Shown one piece after another: positions 20,134 to 34,400 of a stretch of 64,000 nt of DNA. The position numbers and the translations under genes were made by a program. Origin of the DNA: Varroa destructor (lineage: Eukaryota > Arthropoda > Arachnida > Mesostigmata > Varroidae); NCBI RefSeq assembly GCF_002443255.2, contig NW_019211456.1, positions 19,267,557 to 19,331,556 of the forward strand. Reading direction: 5' to 3'. The first letter of the stretch is position 1. Each line of letters opens with the position of its first letter. The notes under the pieces were generated by a model. It ran no database searches. It saw only the letters and a program-made list of their open reading frames with translations, and had not been told where the DNA came from.

Positions 20134-21733
20134 GCTTAACTTTACAGATAGTCTAGCACGACATAATACTACGCGTTTAAAAGGAGGCGGGCTAACGATT
20201 ATTCTTGTCATGTGGAAGGAAGGAAGTAATATTACTGATTATTAGTAATAATATTATTATTATTATAGAAATGAAGCCTGACGAGAACAGTGTCAGTCAC
20301 TGGGATAAAAAAATCCGTAGTTTAGGCTGATACAATGCGGATGAAAAAATCGGTGAAAAATCAAAAACGACAGAAATTTTTGACGTAAACAGTATAGCAA
20401 ATTTATTTGATGTCATAAACGGGAAATAAAGCATAGAAAATTGGCCATCGTTTGCATCACGTAAATACTGTACATTGTACTCTGCATCATCCAATAGACA
20501 AGCAACTTAGACCTTTCTCATTTCAGGCGTATATTCCATAATCCTCACTAATAATTAGCATTAGTGTCGCTATATGATTAAATTAATAATATGTTGTGCT
20601 ATTAATGAAGAGGTTTACATACGTAAAAAAAGATTACTTGTGTTGTTAGATAAAAAAAAAATGGTGAAAAAGAATAGCGTGGAAGGGCTTAACCAAAGCG
20701 TCGAGGCCCAACCTAACCCTAGCGTCATTAGAACATGCGACCGTTAAGAGTTCGTTAGTAACGTACTTTCAACAGTTTGGGAGATGCGTGAAAATAGGTA
20801 TGGATAATTATCATAAATCACTAGATCTGAGTAGTTTCTATCGGAATTAATTTGTGCCCATCTATTACCGTTAATCAAAAGTGCTTCGAATTTTACAACC
20901 GAAGTCGCACATAGGTATTACTCTATCATAAAGCTAAGCAGTTCTGAGGCAAGTTTTCTTAGCTATCTAGTTGACAAAAACAAAAGACTTTAACAGAGGG
21001 AATGAAAACATATGTCATGATCCAAAAAAGGAAACATAGCTCAATCGCAAATTGTCTAATCAGGAATCGCTCAGTTTCTGGCGGAGGTTAGTACACCTCA
21101 CAACGCGCTCCTTCGTCATCTTCACCATACGAGCTAGAAGTTAATTCGTAACGATTGCTAAATTTGTTTTTCAGTAAGTATGCAGTTCATAAGGCACGGT
21201 ATATTGCTTTTTCTTATATTTTAACTTTTCTGAGCTTTTCATACTAAATTCAAATTTTTATTGGAAGCTGTGTGTTTTAATTCTGTTAAAATTATTTTCA
21301 TTTGACACGAAACCACGGCATAAGACTAAGTAGATTTTAGCAGCAATAGGAGACATAGAAATCAAAACTCTCAACTTGAAGGCTGTGTTGTTACGACGAG
21401 CTTTGTACTTTGATTAGCTTTTTATTTGTTTATTGATCTTTTTAAAAAAGAATTTTAATTTTAGCAACACCTGTTGTTTGAAAATACGCTATTCTTTGAA
21501 TGATATAATAAAAGGCATCGCATCTTCTTTTATTGCCCTATTAGAACAATCTTTAAGCTATATTGGGTCAGAGTGCTAATTGAAAACGCAACTGAAACGA
21601 GAAAACGTTTATTGCCCTTTTTGTCTATTTGTAAAACACTTGCCGCCTAATTAACTATTAATGTTTGCCGCACTTCTACAGCGATTAGCGTCTGGACATC
21701 ATACTGATTGATCTTTTTTTTTCATAATAATAA
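20134..21733. other. Convergent spacer between SmG and TMEM126-like gene
   Basis: The 3' UTRs of both genes should lie here. The sequence is A/T-rich with a small imperfect TAATATTA-type inverted repeat at about 20228-20260. No coding region is seen. Confidence 0.45.
20425..20430 (+). other. Candidate polyadenylation signal for SmG
   Basis: A canonical AATAAA lies 292 bases past the SmG stop codon, with no earlier canonical match noticed on this strand. Use of the site is inferred from position alone. Confidence 0.5.
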
Positions 21734-22429
21734 TTAGGCAGTAAATGACGTGCCGTTGTCTTGTGACATAATTACTCCACTATTTTGCTGTTTTTTTTTT
21801 TTTTCCGCTGGATGTTCACCAGAAAGCTTTACATGCAACTTCCATGAGGCGTTCTGCTCCAGATGTGTCCATACACCCCCTACTACAGCGTTGGCTAGAA
21901 TCGACCAAATGTATACCTTAGGTTTCTTCTGCATATGTCTCAATATGGCGATGACGTTCTCCTTGAGCAAAAAACTTGGCGCGAGGGCCCGAGGGACGGA
22001 GAACGACGCGCAAATGATAGGCGCCACAATGGCCGGATAGAGTGCACCGAATAATGCCTGAAATGACATTGCACGGGTCTGTACACACACGGGGCATTTC
22101 GTCTCCCTATGAATGATGTCCTTAGTAGTGTTAGAATGCATTATTACGCTTGTTGTGCTCGCCGGGAATATAACAGCAGCGTAACACGTCTTCTGTGCAA
22201 AGCTCCCGAGTTTAAAGAATCTTCGAAATGTGGTAGTCACAGCGAACGCGCACACTCCTGCCGTGAGCCCCATAGGAATTGCGGCGTACTTCAGTGGAAT
22301 CATATCTTTCGAAGGTTTATACTCAGCAATTGCTTTATTTAGGAATGTGTCCAGCTCATCGCCGAGTAGAAGTCTACAGTTGGGTGGTAACTTCTCGCCG
22401 GGTCTCAATACGCGAGGTCTTTCCATCAT
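21734..22429 (-). CDS. TMEM126-like mitochondrial inner-membrane protein
   Basis: One open exon of 231 aa. The family hallmark CPVCVQTR is present at 112-119, followed by a hydrophobic stretch (about 126-146, LFGALYPAIVAPIICASFSVP) as in TMEM126A/B. Other hydrophobic segments lie at about 46-67, 81-97 and 174-188, which fits the four-helix topology of the family. In vertebrates TMEM126A and TMEM126B assist assembly of respiratory complex I; arthropods usually carry a single member, so I give no A or B symbol. The length is slightly above the vertebrate 195-230 aa, the excess being a polar tail after 200 with a KKKKQQ run. Two adjacent ATGs (22429 and 22426) open the frame, and a TAG lies in frame 12 bases upstream at 22441-22439. 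A possible 42-base intron in the 5' UTR is described in the findings. Confidence 0.85.
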   Translation of the reverse strand: MMERPRVLRPGEKLPPNCRLLLGDELDTFLNKAIAEYKPSKDMIPLKYAAIPMGLTAGVCAFAVTTTFRRFFKLGSFAQKTCYAAVIFPASTTSVIMHSNTTKDIIHRETKCPVCVQTRAMSFQALFGALYPAIVAPIICASFSVPRALAPSFLLKENVIAILRHMQKKPKVYIWSILANAVVGGVWTHLEQNASWKLHVKLSGEHPAEKKKKQQNSGVIMSQDNGTSFTA

Positions 22430-22480
22430 TTCGACTAGCTACAATTGAAAAAAATTGAATAATGTATTTACGATACTCAC

Positions 22481-25400
22481 TTCTAAAAGATATTCGTATG
22501 TGTTGTAACAATTCAGTATTAAAATTATTGTGTTGCAGCGATGTCAATATAATCAGAGGCTACTGCGAGTCAGTTATCGAGCAACATTTGCAGTTAAAAT
22601 CAGTAACGACATAGCGCGCCACTGTCCAGTGCCATGTTCTCATATAAATTTGGCGCAACGAGTTTACTCCAGAGGGTTGAACTTCACAATCAGATTACGC
22701 ACCGCTTGCGTATAGTGTTGTAGCCAATAACCATTTATTAAGATAAAATAGCAAAGGTTTATTCTGTAGGTAAAAAAAAACTACTGACTGTGCACTTTAA
22801 TTAGGCACGACCCTCTGGTCTAGCTGATATCTAGCTTTGGCGTTCGAAACGATCTCGGTTGGACGACTCAAAAGAATCCAACAGTGTTTTAACCAGGTCA
22901 GCTACCGAAGGGTCAGCTTGTAATAAGATGGCAAGCTCGACATGAAAAGTTCGATGCTTTCAAATATCCGCTAAGTGCACCAAGTTCGTGAATTTTACCT
23001 TCTTTCACAAAGGTTCATGCCAGTTTGTTTAGAACACACGAACTTCACACGATGACTGTATCGGCGGCTCAACTGGATGAATGAGTTATACAGCTGTTCA
23101 AAATATCAACAAGCAAGAAAATGGGATACGGATTTCCTCATAATCTGTAGCAATCAAAGTTCAAAAAAAGAAAACCTTAGTGGTTCTAGCTTAATGGTTT
23201 CAAAATGTATAGTTCTATGCAAAATATACAAAATGTATACGCTAGCTAATGAACTCATCTTATTAAACAAAATTGAGTGCTGGCTTATTTGACTGAGTGT
23301 AAACCGGTAATAACTTTTTGTTATTTGTATGTTTTTATTTGTATGCATTATGTATTTAATAAATTACATAAAGAGGGGATTTACTATATTACAGAGACAC
23401 TAAGGATAGGCAATAAATAAAAATGCATCATTTGCAAAATATTTATTGCGTCTCTTATGGAGAAACAAATATTTTTCAAATAAAAAGAGTACAGCGTTAA
23501 ACCGTGCTGGTACTCGTTTTACGGACAAAGGTACAAGCTACTTCTACTAATTCTGTATAGCAAAAAATTCCCTTTGTTCTAACACTATTTCCGTTCGTAT
23601 GTCCACGTAAAAAGCTGTGTGTATTATTCTTTTCTTAACGTCTATCAGGTGCTTTAAAATACTGGAATAGCAATAACTGATGTATTTGCCGTATTCATCT
23701 CGAAACATTTGCATACTGTATAAAAGTTCTACTCACCAGCATTTTCTTAGAAAAAATATTTTATTGAAAGGTTGACAAAATCAAGAAAAACCTTATTTTG
23801 CTAGCTTTGGCACTCTACCGAGAAGTAGTAGATATGGCCGACCATGCGATGAAAAAATGGAAAGCCTAATACTTTCAACGCAGGCGCACAAAAGCACTGC
23901 CTATGTTTGTCTCAATAAGAAGCAGTGCTTGTTAAAAGATGCGTCCGTTTAGTGCTGAATGTATTTTGGGTGTAACTACGCCGTTGATTATCATAGGTGC
24001 AACATTTACGTAGATCCAACATTGGATACATGTCGCTTGGAGCACATGTACTTACTGATTAGTGCAGCACATCTTAGACGTGGAGGAATTATGTGACATA
24101 ATAAGAGGCGATATATGTCTAGGAATCAGTATCTCGGAATGTTTACATCAAATTTACAGAGTGGGACCATTATCAATAGAGTAACTCTGCTATGTAAATT
24201 TTTTGCCTCTATATCAAAGCCCATTATAAACTTGGTATATCGCGGAAACGTCGCAAACAACTCAGACCACCGAACAAATATATAATATATATACGTACAT
24301 GTACTATCTGATTGTATCTGTAAGGTATTCTCGTTCATTCTCGCAATCATCTCAAGTCTCGGTTAAGGCTAAAATGCGTTCGCCACATTTTTGTCCGGAA
24401 GGAGACTACGCCTAGGAGGCTGCGCATTCTACCGAAAGGCTACCTATTCTATATGTATGGCACAGTGGCCTTTTCATTCTACCATTTAAGTCTTGCCGTG
24501 AAACGTTGTTAGAAGGAAATTCCTTCTCGGGATTCGTTTCGTAGTTCGACTCTTTTTTATCATCTTGCTCTTGCGGTCCTGTGACCTTTGTGGCAGGGGA
24601 ATATCGAGAAGTGTTCGGGTTCTAATACGAGTCCCGATGGACCATTCAGGCTGTCGCCACAAGTGTTCGTCTACCGTTTATTTAGTAGAAGTCGGCTAAA
24701 GGCATTGGACTCGTAGGCGACGGCTCACACGTTCAATGACAAGAGACGGAAAAGGGCCACTAATCAGCAATCAAGGTCGGTGCGAAAGATGGAAAGATAC
24801 GCAGCAACAGATAGAAAACTGAACAAATAGGTTTGAATACTAACACTCAGTTGTCAAACTTAGCCCTTGTCCTTTCGTTTGCAAGTTATTGCTCATTTGA
24901 GCCTTCTCTCTGGTGACACAAAAAGGGTACACGGCATAACAACTTCCGAATTCACACACGTTGCTTACACTTTAGCTTCTATTACAACTGAACTGCCCCC
25001 ATGCGCCTCTTTAACAAACTCCAGTTTCAGCATTATGCCCGAGTAATAGAAGCACCTAAACGAACCTGTAACTGTACATTTTTTTCTCTGTTGTTCAACT
25101 CATTTGGTTTTTGTTTTCTCAGCCAATTGTGATTACTGAAAATGGTCCGTTTAATAACTATCATCACCGACTAAATCTTTTTAACCGTTACTCGCAGGTG
25201 CTACTTCTTTAATTCTATAAAGACTGCTTTAGGTTCATTATTCGCTTGAACTGATGCTAGCGAGACGCTTAAAATGCACATGAATTCATTGTTTTGCTCT
25301 CCGTATGCGTGGTTAAATACCTGAAACAATGAACTTCCTTATGGCAGCCATTTCCGCCGAAACAGGGGTAAGCAATTAGCTTTCCAATAGTGATTATACA

Positions 25401-28400
25401 GCCTATTGTCTTACTGTCACATGTGTCTAATTTTTAGAACAAAAGCAAATAATAAATCTGGTGAGTACGAGATCCTGCACTAGAAGCCATCGAGTTAGAA
25501 AAGCTGTTAGACGAAATGGCCACATGGAAGTTCAGCGTTGAATTAGCCCATAGGGGGATTGTAAGCAAGTACACATGCATTTTCACATTTGAATGAATTA
25601 CTTTTTTACATGCTAAAGGAAAGCTGACATTCAATTTCAAGCTATGGTGGTGCGCACAGAAAAATTTTAACTTTAAAAAAGGTTCGGTCCTATGCGAACA
25701 TAAATTAAGCCCGCAGCTGGTATGCGCTCCCAGTAAAACGCGTATAGGCTATATAGGCATGACTGAATAGGCAAAATATATATAGGCACTCATACAAGTG
25801 CTAAGACTATGTAAATATTTATATATAATGAACTGAAAATTTATCACCTCTCCGAACATCATACGTATATTCAATGCCAACTGTTACATATAAAGAGATG
25901 AAAAATTATAATTAATACATGTTTCATGTAAGGTCATCTCCATATGTACAATCAATGTTAATGCTGAGCGGGAAGCTCAAGTTCAGTGGTTAAGCCAGAG
26001 GTGGAGTAGATTTCGTTGAAAATGCAACCTCTCACTCATCGCATTGAAAATTTCCTAGACAACATTACAAAAGTACTGCTTTACCGAATCTGAATTTCAG
26101 CTGGAGCCAATATTTTCGATCAAATAACACTTTGGCTAGTGACAGTAGGGTATGTTATTTATAAACTTTTCTTTATTGAAAGTCCTCTGCTAAATAAAAA
26201 AGCTTAATACGGAAACCTTCTTATATCTTATATTACATAGTCTTGTCATTTAGTCATCACTTTCATAAAATCCTTCGTGCTTCCTCTTCTATCTAAAGCA
26301 AATTTAACAGCTCAATTAATACCTTGAAAAGCCGAATCATCTCTTTGTCGAAAGCTCTAAATTTACTACGAAATTCGTTTTGCTTCAATTAAATTAAATG
26401 TAGCACTTGATGGATAGAAACGCTATTTCGAAACATGCCAACTTTGGCCAGGACGAAATAAAAGGTTCAGGAGTAGTTAACAATAACGCGATTGTTGTCG
26501 TTTCTTTTTCAGTCTGCCAATTGGCAATGTACGGAATTATCGAAGAGCACTTCTTATTCATCGGATGGAAATTAGAAAAGAAGTTTCTTCTTCAAAATAA
26601 ATTTATTTCAGCGTTCCTATTCGGTCTAAAATATAGACAAACGTTGTCCATGCTTTCTAATATTATCTATTACATCAGACAAAGACGAACCCACCGACTT
26701 CGTACTGAAGATTGTTCGGATTTCTGCTTACTCAACAACCGATATTCTATGATGCTGGAGCATGCCCGATCCAGAGTTATCCAATTTCTTTAGGGTGTAC
26801 ATGATAATTACATACGAAAATAATAGTGTATTATCAGTATGTAAACCCAAATATGGGTTGACATCTATATTGAGACACTGTGGCAGTTGTACGCGTCACT
26901 TTAATTTTGCTACCTGAATATGTTCTTGGCTAGAGAAACTCTTAGAAAATTTAGCGTTTAGCACCAGCAAAGAGCTGAGGGAATTCGACAAAACCGAAAC
27001 TTGATCGACGCATCAGAATTGATAATGAGACAGGCCAGCAATAACAATGCTATATTATGTACTAAACAACACAGCTATGGGCTAAAAGATAGTGTGAATA
27101 ATTCGCAGTCGAAAGAAAAAAAGTTATATATATGGGTACATGTATGTTTTATATACTAGTTGTATATATAACCTTCGATTGCGGTTCGTATTGTAGTCAC
27201 AACAATTAAACCATTTGTAAGAAAATTAGCAGCAAGTCAACACTGTGTATATCGTGAGTTATCCTTGTAGATTAAAGTTTATGCATTACTTCTAATCTCA
27301 TTGTTTACGTGCCTATTCCGCGGTCGTTTGCTGTAACTGACACACTGACAAACAATGCATCAGGAAAAATTAAATTCACTCATTCATTCTGACTGTTCTA
27401 TACGGAAAAACAGGCGACCAGTGTCGCCTATTTCAATACCTAACCCCGTTGATAAACATATTTCAATGTTCCCACACACTCAAGTGTTTGTAAATGTGGC
27501 GTAACGGAGAGCCCAGATAGAGTCTGGATGGGTCTTACTATCCGATCGCCAAGAGGAAGTCAGTGATGAAGATGTAATTAATAAAAATGAGGTAGACCCT
27601 CTCTAGAGGATGTATGCATATATAGATAGCTTGAGCGACAAACGATGCCGGAGAAACCACTCTGGCTGTAGGTCGGCCTTGTGCATTGCTGTTAACTGTT
27701 GCGTATCGTATGTGGCCAGCCAGATACCCTAATAACTAAATCTGAGCACTTGTAATTCCAGAAACACTCTAATACCACCTCCAGAATAGAACACTGAAAC
27801 AGGTACCGCTTCAGTTTTACGTAATGCTTGGGAGAAAAAACGATACACATGCACTTTATAGGAAAAACTACAAAACAGTTGGTGGTAATTATATGACGGA
27901 ACGCGATTTTTCTGAGTGTTATATTTTTCTCTACCTATCTATTGAATTTCTAAAGGCGCGCATTTGAAGTTATGTGAGAGAAGACACAACGGTGCTATTA
28001 AAATGCCCCTCAATTTAAAAAATTCGGCAATTTTGCAGAAGTCATAATGGCGAACCCCTCTAAAGTATGATAGCTGGCCTGAGTTCTCGTTTAGTTCCTA
28101 GCGGTAGAGAAAATCTAATTTTTGGATTTCAAATAGAAAAATACTTTTTTTCAGGTTGCAATTTAGAAGAGTCACAGGAATATGTACGACGCACTTTCGA
28201 CCGAACCAAATCAGATACCATAAAAAAAAATGTTAGCATTACTTCGAAGAGTATTCAAATATATTTCCTATGTGTGCCTGTTGTTAGGTAAATTATACAT
28301 AGTACATAAAACAACATGATAATAATCATAACATATAGTCATGGTCATTTAAGTTGCTATGACAAATTTCCAGATGTTTTCCTTAACCAAAGTAAAAACC

Positions 28401-31400
28401 GATTTCACTGAGCCCTTGCGTATGATTCTGTTAGTATGCGACCCATTATTTTTATCCTTTTGTTGTTAACATACTCTCGAAACCAACTATATGGTAATGA
28501 CAAAAAGGTACAAAGTGTAGCAAATGACAAATTGTATAACCCAACTGTTATTTTCGTTTATACATATATGAGTCTATAGTCCATTCACAAAAAACGCGAG
28601 GAAAATAAAACAATTGCATCTGCACACCAGAAGGTCGAGAGGCACAGACGTTGTCCCATTCGATAAGCAGTAGCAGGAATAGGGCGTTGGCTGACCGAGC
28701 GTTCGGTCAGCGTGGATAAATAATGGACGTTGACGGAAATCAATGCGTAAAGTCTGCATTAAAACTACCTACCAAATAGCAACCCTTTAAACTGGTAAAG
28801 ACACTGCAGGCTCAATGTGCCATTTGCTGAGATACGTGGGACGATGTGAGTGCATCGGTACACAAAGAGCGGGCTATTATTGCTCAACTGCAGGGACTGT
28901 TCGATGGCGCTAACAGCTGCAGCTATAATAGTGATAATAATAACAGGGAATGGTTAAGTCGTTTTGTCTCTTAGCGCCATTTTGGTTCTCGGGTAACCTT
29001 GACCTGGCGTTTTGTAGTGCTGTGCCTGTTCGCTCAGTTTAGATACCTTTATTATGTTAACGACGATGAGAAAGATACACCTATATCAATAGGTCAAGAA
29101 CTCGACAAGCACATAAGTATACAAATTCGACTTGTAAGCTAACGGCGGGAAATTTTCAGTAGGGCAGCTGAGGTAATCAGTTTAGCGTTGATGTTTTAGG
29201 TCTTGTCTGCTTGCCATTTTACGCGGTGGTTCCTTTCCTATACAGTATAGTATTCAAACGTTACTAACGTATTTAGTTTTTTGTTAGCCGAAGAATGCGT
29301 AATGAGTATAAAAAAAAACAAGGACAGACTTCAGTTAGTGTTGGTACGTAGGCGGTCTAGAGCAAGGTGTGCTTTTGCCTTACAGAGCGGTAACTGCTGC
29401 TGTATTCGAATGGGGCAAGCAGTCGATCTAGCGGCCGAATTCGTTAAGTACAAAAGATTTCGTGTTATCACATTAGAGTTCGAATAACACTTCTGTCTCG
29501 GAAGCAGCTCACGGAGTTGATTAGATTCGTAAAACCACTAAGCAGAAATCAGCTTTGAAGTTAATTGACCACCTGAGCTTTAGATAGGGTAAAAGGTATT
29601 CTGCCTGCAGACAATATTTGAAACATTATTTTGAAATTAAAGACTAATCTTAATTTAATATGGCCTTCATCTTTTGATAAGCCGTAATAGTTGAGGCACA
29701 GCTTACTTGATGGGTGCCCCCGTAAGTCTCTCGATATTCATTTCTACGAAACATAGTATGGGTATCCTTTTTTTTCTGCTAAAAGAAGGCTTTTTTCCTA
29801 TTTGTAATAGATTTGATATTTTATTTTCAGACAGTATCATCATAAAAAGAAGGCAGGTGCGCGTATTGTTTGGTAAAACGTGTGTTTACAGAACAATAGC
29901 TTGTAGCTCAGACGGACATTGAATCAACTGTAAGTTAACTTTACTCTTAACTATGAATTAATTTGCTTCTAATGGTAAGCTTATATTTTGCCTTTCAATA
30001 ACTTACCGTGCCTTTTATCTGACTGTTGGACGATGCTACATGTATACATGCGTATGAATCTAATACAAAGCACAGATGAAATGAAGGTTACTACTGGATA
30101 TCACCTTCATATATTCTGTATTTTTTTATGAATTAGGTCTTTTTCAGTTTCTAATATGATATTTAATTCACGAGCTGAGACAGCTCCATTTTGAACGAGC
30201 ATCGGTATGATTGAGTGAGGTAGCAAAGCTTTTACGGTTAGGTGCGTACGCCTAGTGTCTTCAGAGTGTGAAAACAACTTGTTAAAAAACGTTTGAAGTC
30301 TCGATGATACACTACCTGTTTATCGAAGCAGACAAATAAAGCGAGGCGAGCTAACTGCACCAGGATGGCTCAAGTGCAATGCAAATTTGATCGTCAGAGT
30401 AACTGCCTTTCAGAGCCGCTTCTGAGGGCTCTAATAACTCGGTGCGTTCTTAGACCGCGTCTCTATTATACTGCGGGATTGCAAACAGCACACGGAAACA
30501 CTCTGTAAAACTCTGCCTGCTTTTGCCATATCAGCCCGAACTATTATGAGCGGGACGGACTTTCTCCGGCAGTAATCTTAAACACAAGTTTTACACACTG
30601 TACTGCAACCGTCGGGGATGTGCAGCTGGTTGTATGAGGGCCCTTCAACGACGAGCGAATGCATTATATATGATACATACGTTCTTTTCTGTGTGAGACG
30701 TGGCACACGTTACCGCTGAACAGTACACAAGCAATTGATCATATAAGCGACTTGACATTGGTACGGAAAAACGTCAGTGCAGTCGAACGACAGGCAAAAT
30801 TAACGTATCTTCTAGTGAATAGATAAAATCCGAATGAGGGTAATTGTGTCAAATTGTTTATTATGTGCTTTGCAATAAATGCTTATGCTCATAGGGAGTT
30901 AGTTAATGAAAAGGGTTTGCAACTGGTGGCATCCTCTTTGTAGACGGAATTTTAAATTAGCTAGCATGAAATACACTCACAACCTGCATACAGACAAGCT
31001 TGAAGAGATAACCGGTGGATGATATATCGCGTTGGTTGATTATGTTTAACTGGTCCTATTCATCTCTCGTGTAGCAACATCCTGGTTCGCACATAGTGTG
31101 TAGGAGACGAATTTTTTATAATAACACTTGATACTTACACACTGTGTTCACGGCCGTATAACTTTTCTTTGATGGAGTTCACTTGAAAAAGGACATTTTG
31201 TTCAATCGGTGTTACTATGACGCAGATAGCTAGGACGCAATTACTGATTTGTTTCCCTCTCTTGGGGGCCGAACTTTGATGCTCAGCACTTACTATATTC
31301 TTTAGATCGCGCTGTAAACCCCGATATCCAACAGCCTTGTAGGAGCCTATTGTGTTTTCGACGTTCTAGTAATGAGGCTTAGATTACCTAGAGCCGGAAA

Positions 31401-34400
31401 ATCGTCTGCTGTAAAGCCACTTGCACAAGTTTTCTCTCGTGGCTGCAAATTAGCGCTGCAAAACAACGTCTTGCATAGACTCAACTGCGATACAACGCAG
31501 CCGTCAACTTGCTTTAGCCCCTCAGAACAGTACATAGATAGCTGCATTTGTTCAATGTTTGGCCATTCCGGACTTAAACGACAACTGAAACGGGGAAGAC
31601 TGTAACAATAGATTATCGAACACATGGAACTGATGGCGGTAACTGATGGCGCGAATGGCGATAACGTCGGGATGAGTAAAAATCAAATAATAATGGCTTG
31701 GTTTATACATACAAATTGTGTAATGTAATAATTTATATATGACTGATGCGATGTAAACCAAGCCGAAGCCGAAAATCAATATATTTAAAGCAATCGGTTC
31801 TGCCTGGAAGCAAGCGTTTGGATATATGAATACGCTTGTATGCGTGAAATACTGTCTCTGTGCGACTCGAACCATCGTTTATCATACGCAAAACTTAAAT
31901 TGTTATTAAGTTTTTCTATTTTACTGGACTACTGGGTTTCGAAACGACTGTACTTATAAACGAGTATCAAGCGCCATTCCTTGTGGAAGAAGTTCTAATC
32001 TGACCTCATTAGGCTTTAATTACTAATAGGTAATTAGTGCGTAAGATAGCTGATTACCACAAAACCGACCTAATACCAGGGATCAGCATATATACCTGAA
32101 ATACTCTGCAGAGAATAACTCTGAGTAAAAATCATGCAATGACAACATTGTAAAAACGTATCGATAGACCGGTTCGATTGAGTTACAAAGTAGTTAAGGA
32201 GATGTGATAATAATACAGCCTCGCCTATCCTCTGTACAGGGATTGATGATACCAGCTTGTTTAACAGACGCAACTGAAGGTTAATACTACAGGCTGCAAT
32301 GTTTGCCTTTATGTTTTCAACGCGTTGCCTTTATGTTGTTCAGGCTATTGCCTTGTGATTTCTCTGTATTTCAAAAATAAATTAAAAACAATTACAAAAC
32401 TGCAGTAATCTTTTAAATATACATTGGGCGTAATTGCCAGAGTTCCATGTTGGGTGCACTCTCTTATTTCGACATTTATAAAAGACCTAGTGCTATAACA
32501 TTTGCTTCTTCTTTTCATAGGGAGAATTCACGGGAAAAATCTAATGGTGTTAAATCGTCAAACAGGGCCGCGACGCTACGCGTGTTTTTCAGAAAAAAAT
32601 TGCGTTCGTGTAACTTTTCCTCATCAACCTCAGCGCCTCAGATTCGTCATGGAAGCTAACATCGTCTTGTTGAAGCCACCTATTGCTCAAACCAGTTTTG
32701 ATCACAGCTTTAGCATATTCGTGTGTCAAGAACCATTTACAGTCAAGTAAAGAAAACAACTCAATCCAGTCATACTTCCTGCATAGGGTCCGCACCATAC
32801 GTTTACTTTAGCTTGATGAAGCGTCTCTTCCGTAAATGACGTGAGGAATTGTATGTTCCTATATGCGGCAGTTATGTATTTTCACTGGTCTAGTCATGTA
32901 AAAACGAAAATAAACTGAAAAAATTATTTCTGCTACAAAATTAGAGCCGCGTTACAATTGTCTCTCGACCTGAGCGAAAACGTACAGTGCTTTGCTTGGT
33001 TCGTAGGTCTCCTCCTCCTGGGTTAACCTAGTCCTATAGAAACAAACGTTGGGATCTTCGTGCAACTCACATAAGTGGTACCTCGCAGCGGTTTCGTTCG
33101 CGTAGAAATGAAGGTGTTTAGATCCCTTAACATTCTATAAGGCAATGAATGCACGGCTTTATTTATTTTTTTTTTTGGAAAAAGATCAATTAGCGAAATC
33201 GTTCGCAGTCGCCGGCAGTTCTTTGGGCTAGTATTTCATCCGAGTACGCATATAATTTATATATTTCACTCAGGGCCTCATATTCGTATGACGATAACGC
33301 CTTACATTCTTTAGGTACACTGATTGCTGATAACATCTTCGACCATACTCAGTACCACTGTCGCTGCACTGTTGTCCCTGCGTATTGTTTCCCTGTATCC
33401 CTGCTGGATCCTACTCCAATTTACGACGCCAGTCGTCTTGTATCGGCATTGCACCAGCGACCGACAATCATCGTTTTATGGGCTCCTATCGAGCTCGTCT
33501 TCGTTGTCACCCCCGGGATCATCAACCTCACTGTCGTTATCATCGTTACGTCTAAAAGATGCCCTCCTCGCTTTCCTGCTCCTTCGGCTTGTGCCATCCA
33601 TTTCCATGGACAACAGGCGATAAACGTTGGCCATTGCCCGTCTGCCTACCAGCCTTGGTTACCTCTCGTTCAATCCAACAATTACCCGTCCTCTTCCTAT
33701 GCTCAGTAAATTGCTTGTAATAGCCCTATAGCAATGTTATACTACGCCGCATAATGAGAGTCTGGATGGAAATCTCTCATGGATGACTCTATCGTTGGTG
33801 TCAGTGTCGTCGTAGTAGTTGCCGATAGGAATCTGTATCGTTATCCATTTGTGTTTGTTGCTTTGCCGTTGATATTGGCGCCTCTAGGCGTCGCTCTCTG
33901 GGCGTCTATATTGACGGTGACGCCGGCGTTCTCTATTATCCTGCCCGATTTATGTCTATTTATTGCCGTCGGATCTGCTGGGTCTTAGCTTTTACTACGC
34001 CTCGCCCCATCAAACTTCAGTAAAGACACACAATAGCCAAAAACGCCTAGAGCAGGCTGCAATGAAGGTTAAAGCCGTCCTCTGAAATTGCTGCATCACT
34101 TCTCTCCCCTCCAGCGACCACTTTGCTAACGTCTTCATCATTACTGTGAACGCATAAAAGACAAGTCGGAAGCAATGCTCACAATTTCAGGAAATAGCAT
34201 CTACTTGTACTATATACTTGCTAAATGTACGTACTTGTATAATTGACTAGACCAAACGACTGTAAAGGAACAAAAAAATTATATGCACAACAATAAGCTG
34301 TTTCTACAGATGTTTTTTCTTCCGGGCGTAAATAAGGTTGGATAGGTGCAGTTGATTTAACAAAATCAACCCATAACTACCGAATGAGCTCCTGAGTTTT

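Noticed and set aside
26407..26793. 128-codon plus-strand frame in the large gene-free stretch
   Set aside because: Composition is typical of A/T-rich chance frames, no motif is recognised, and no splice-linked partner was seen.
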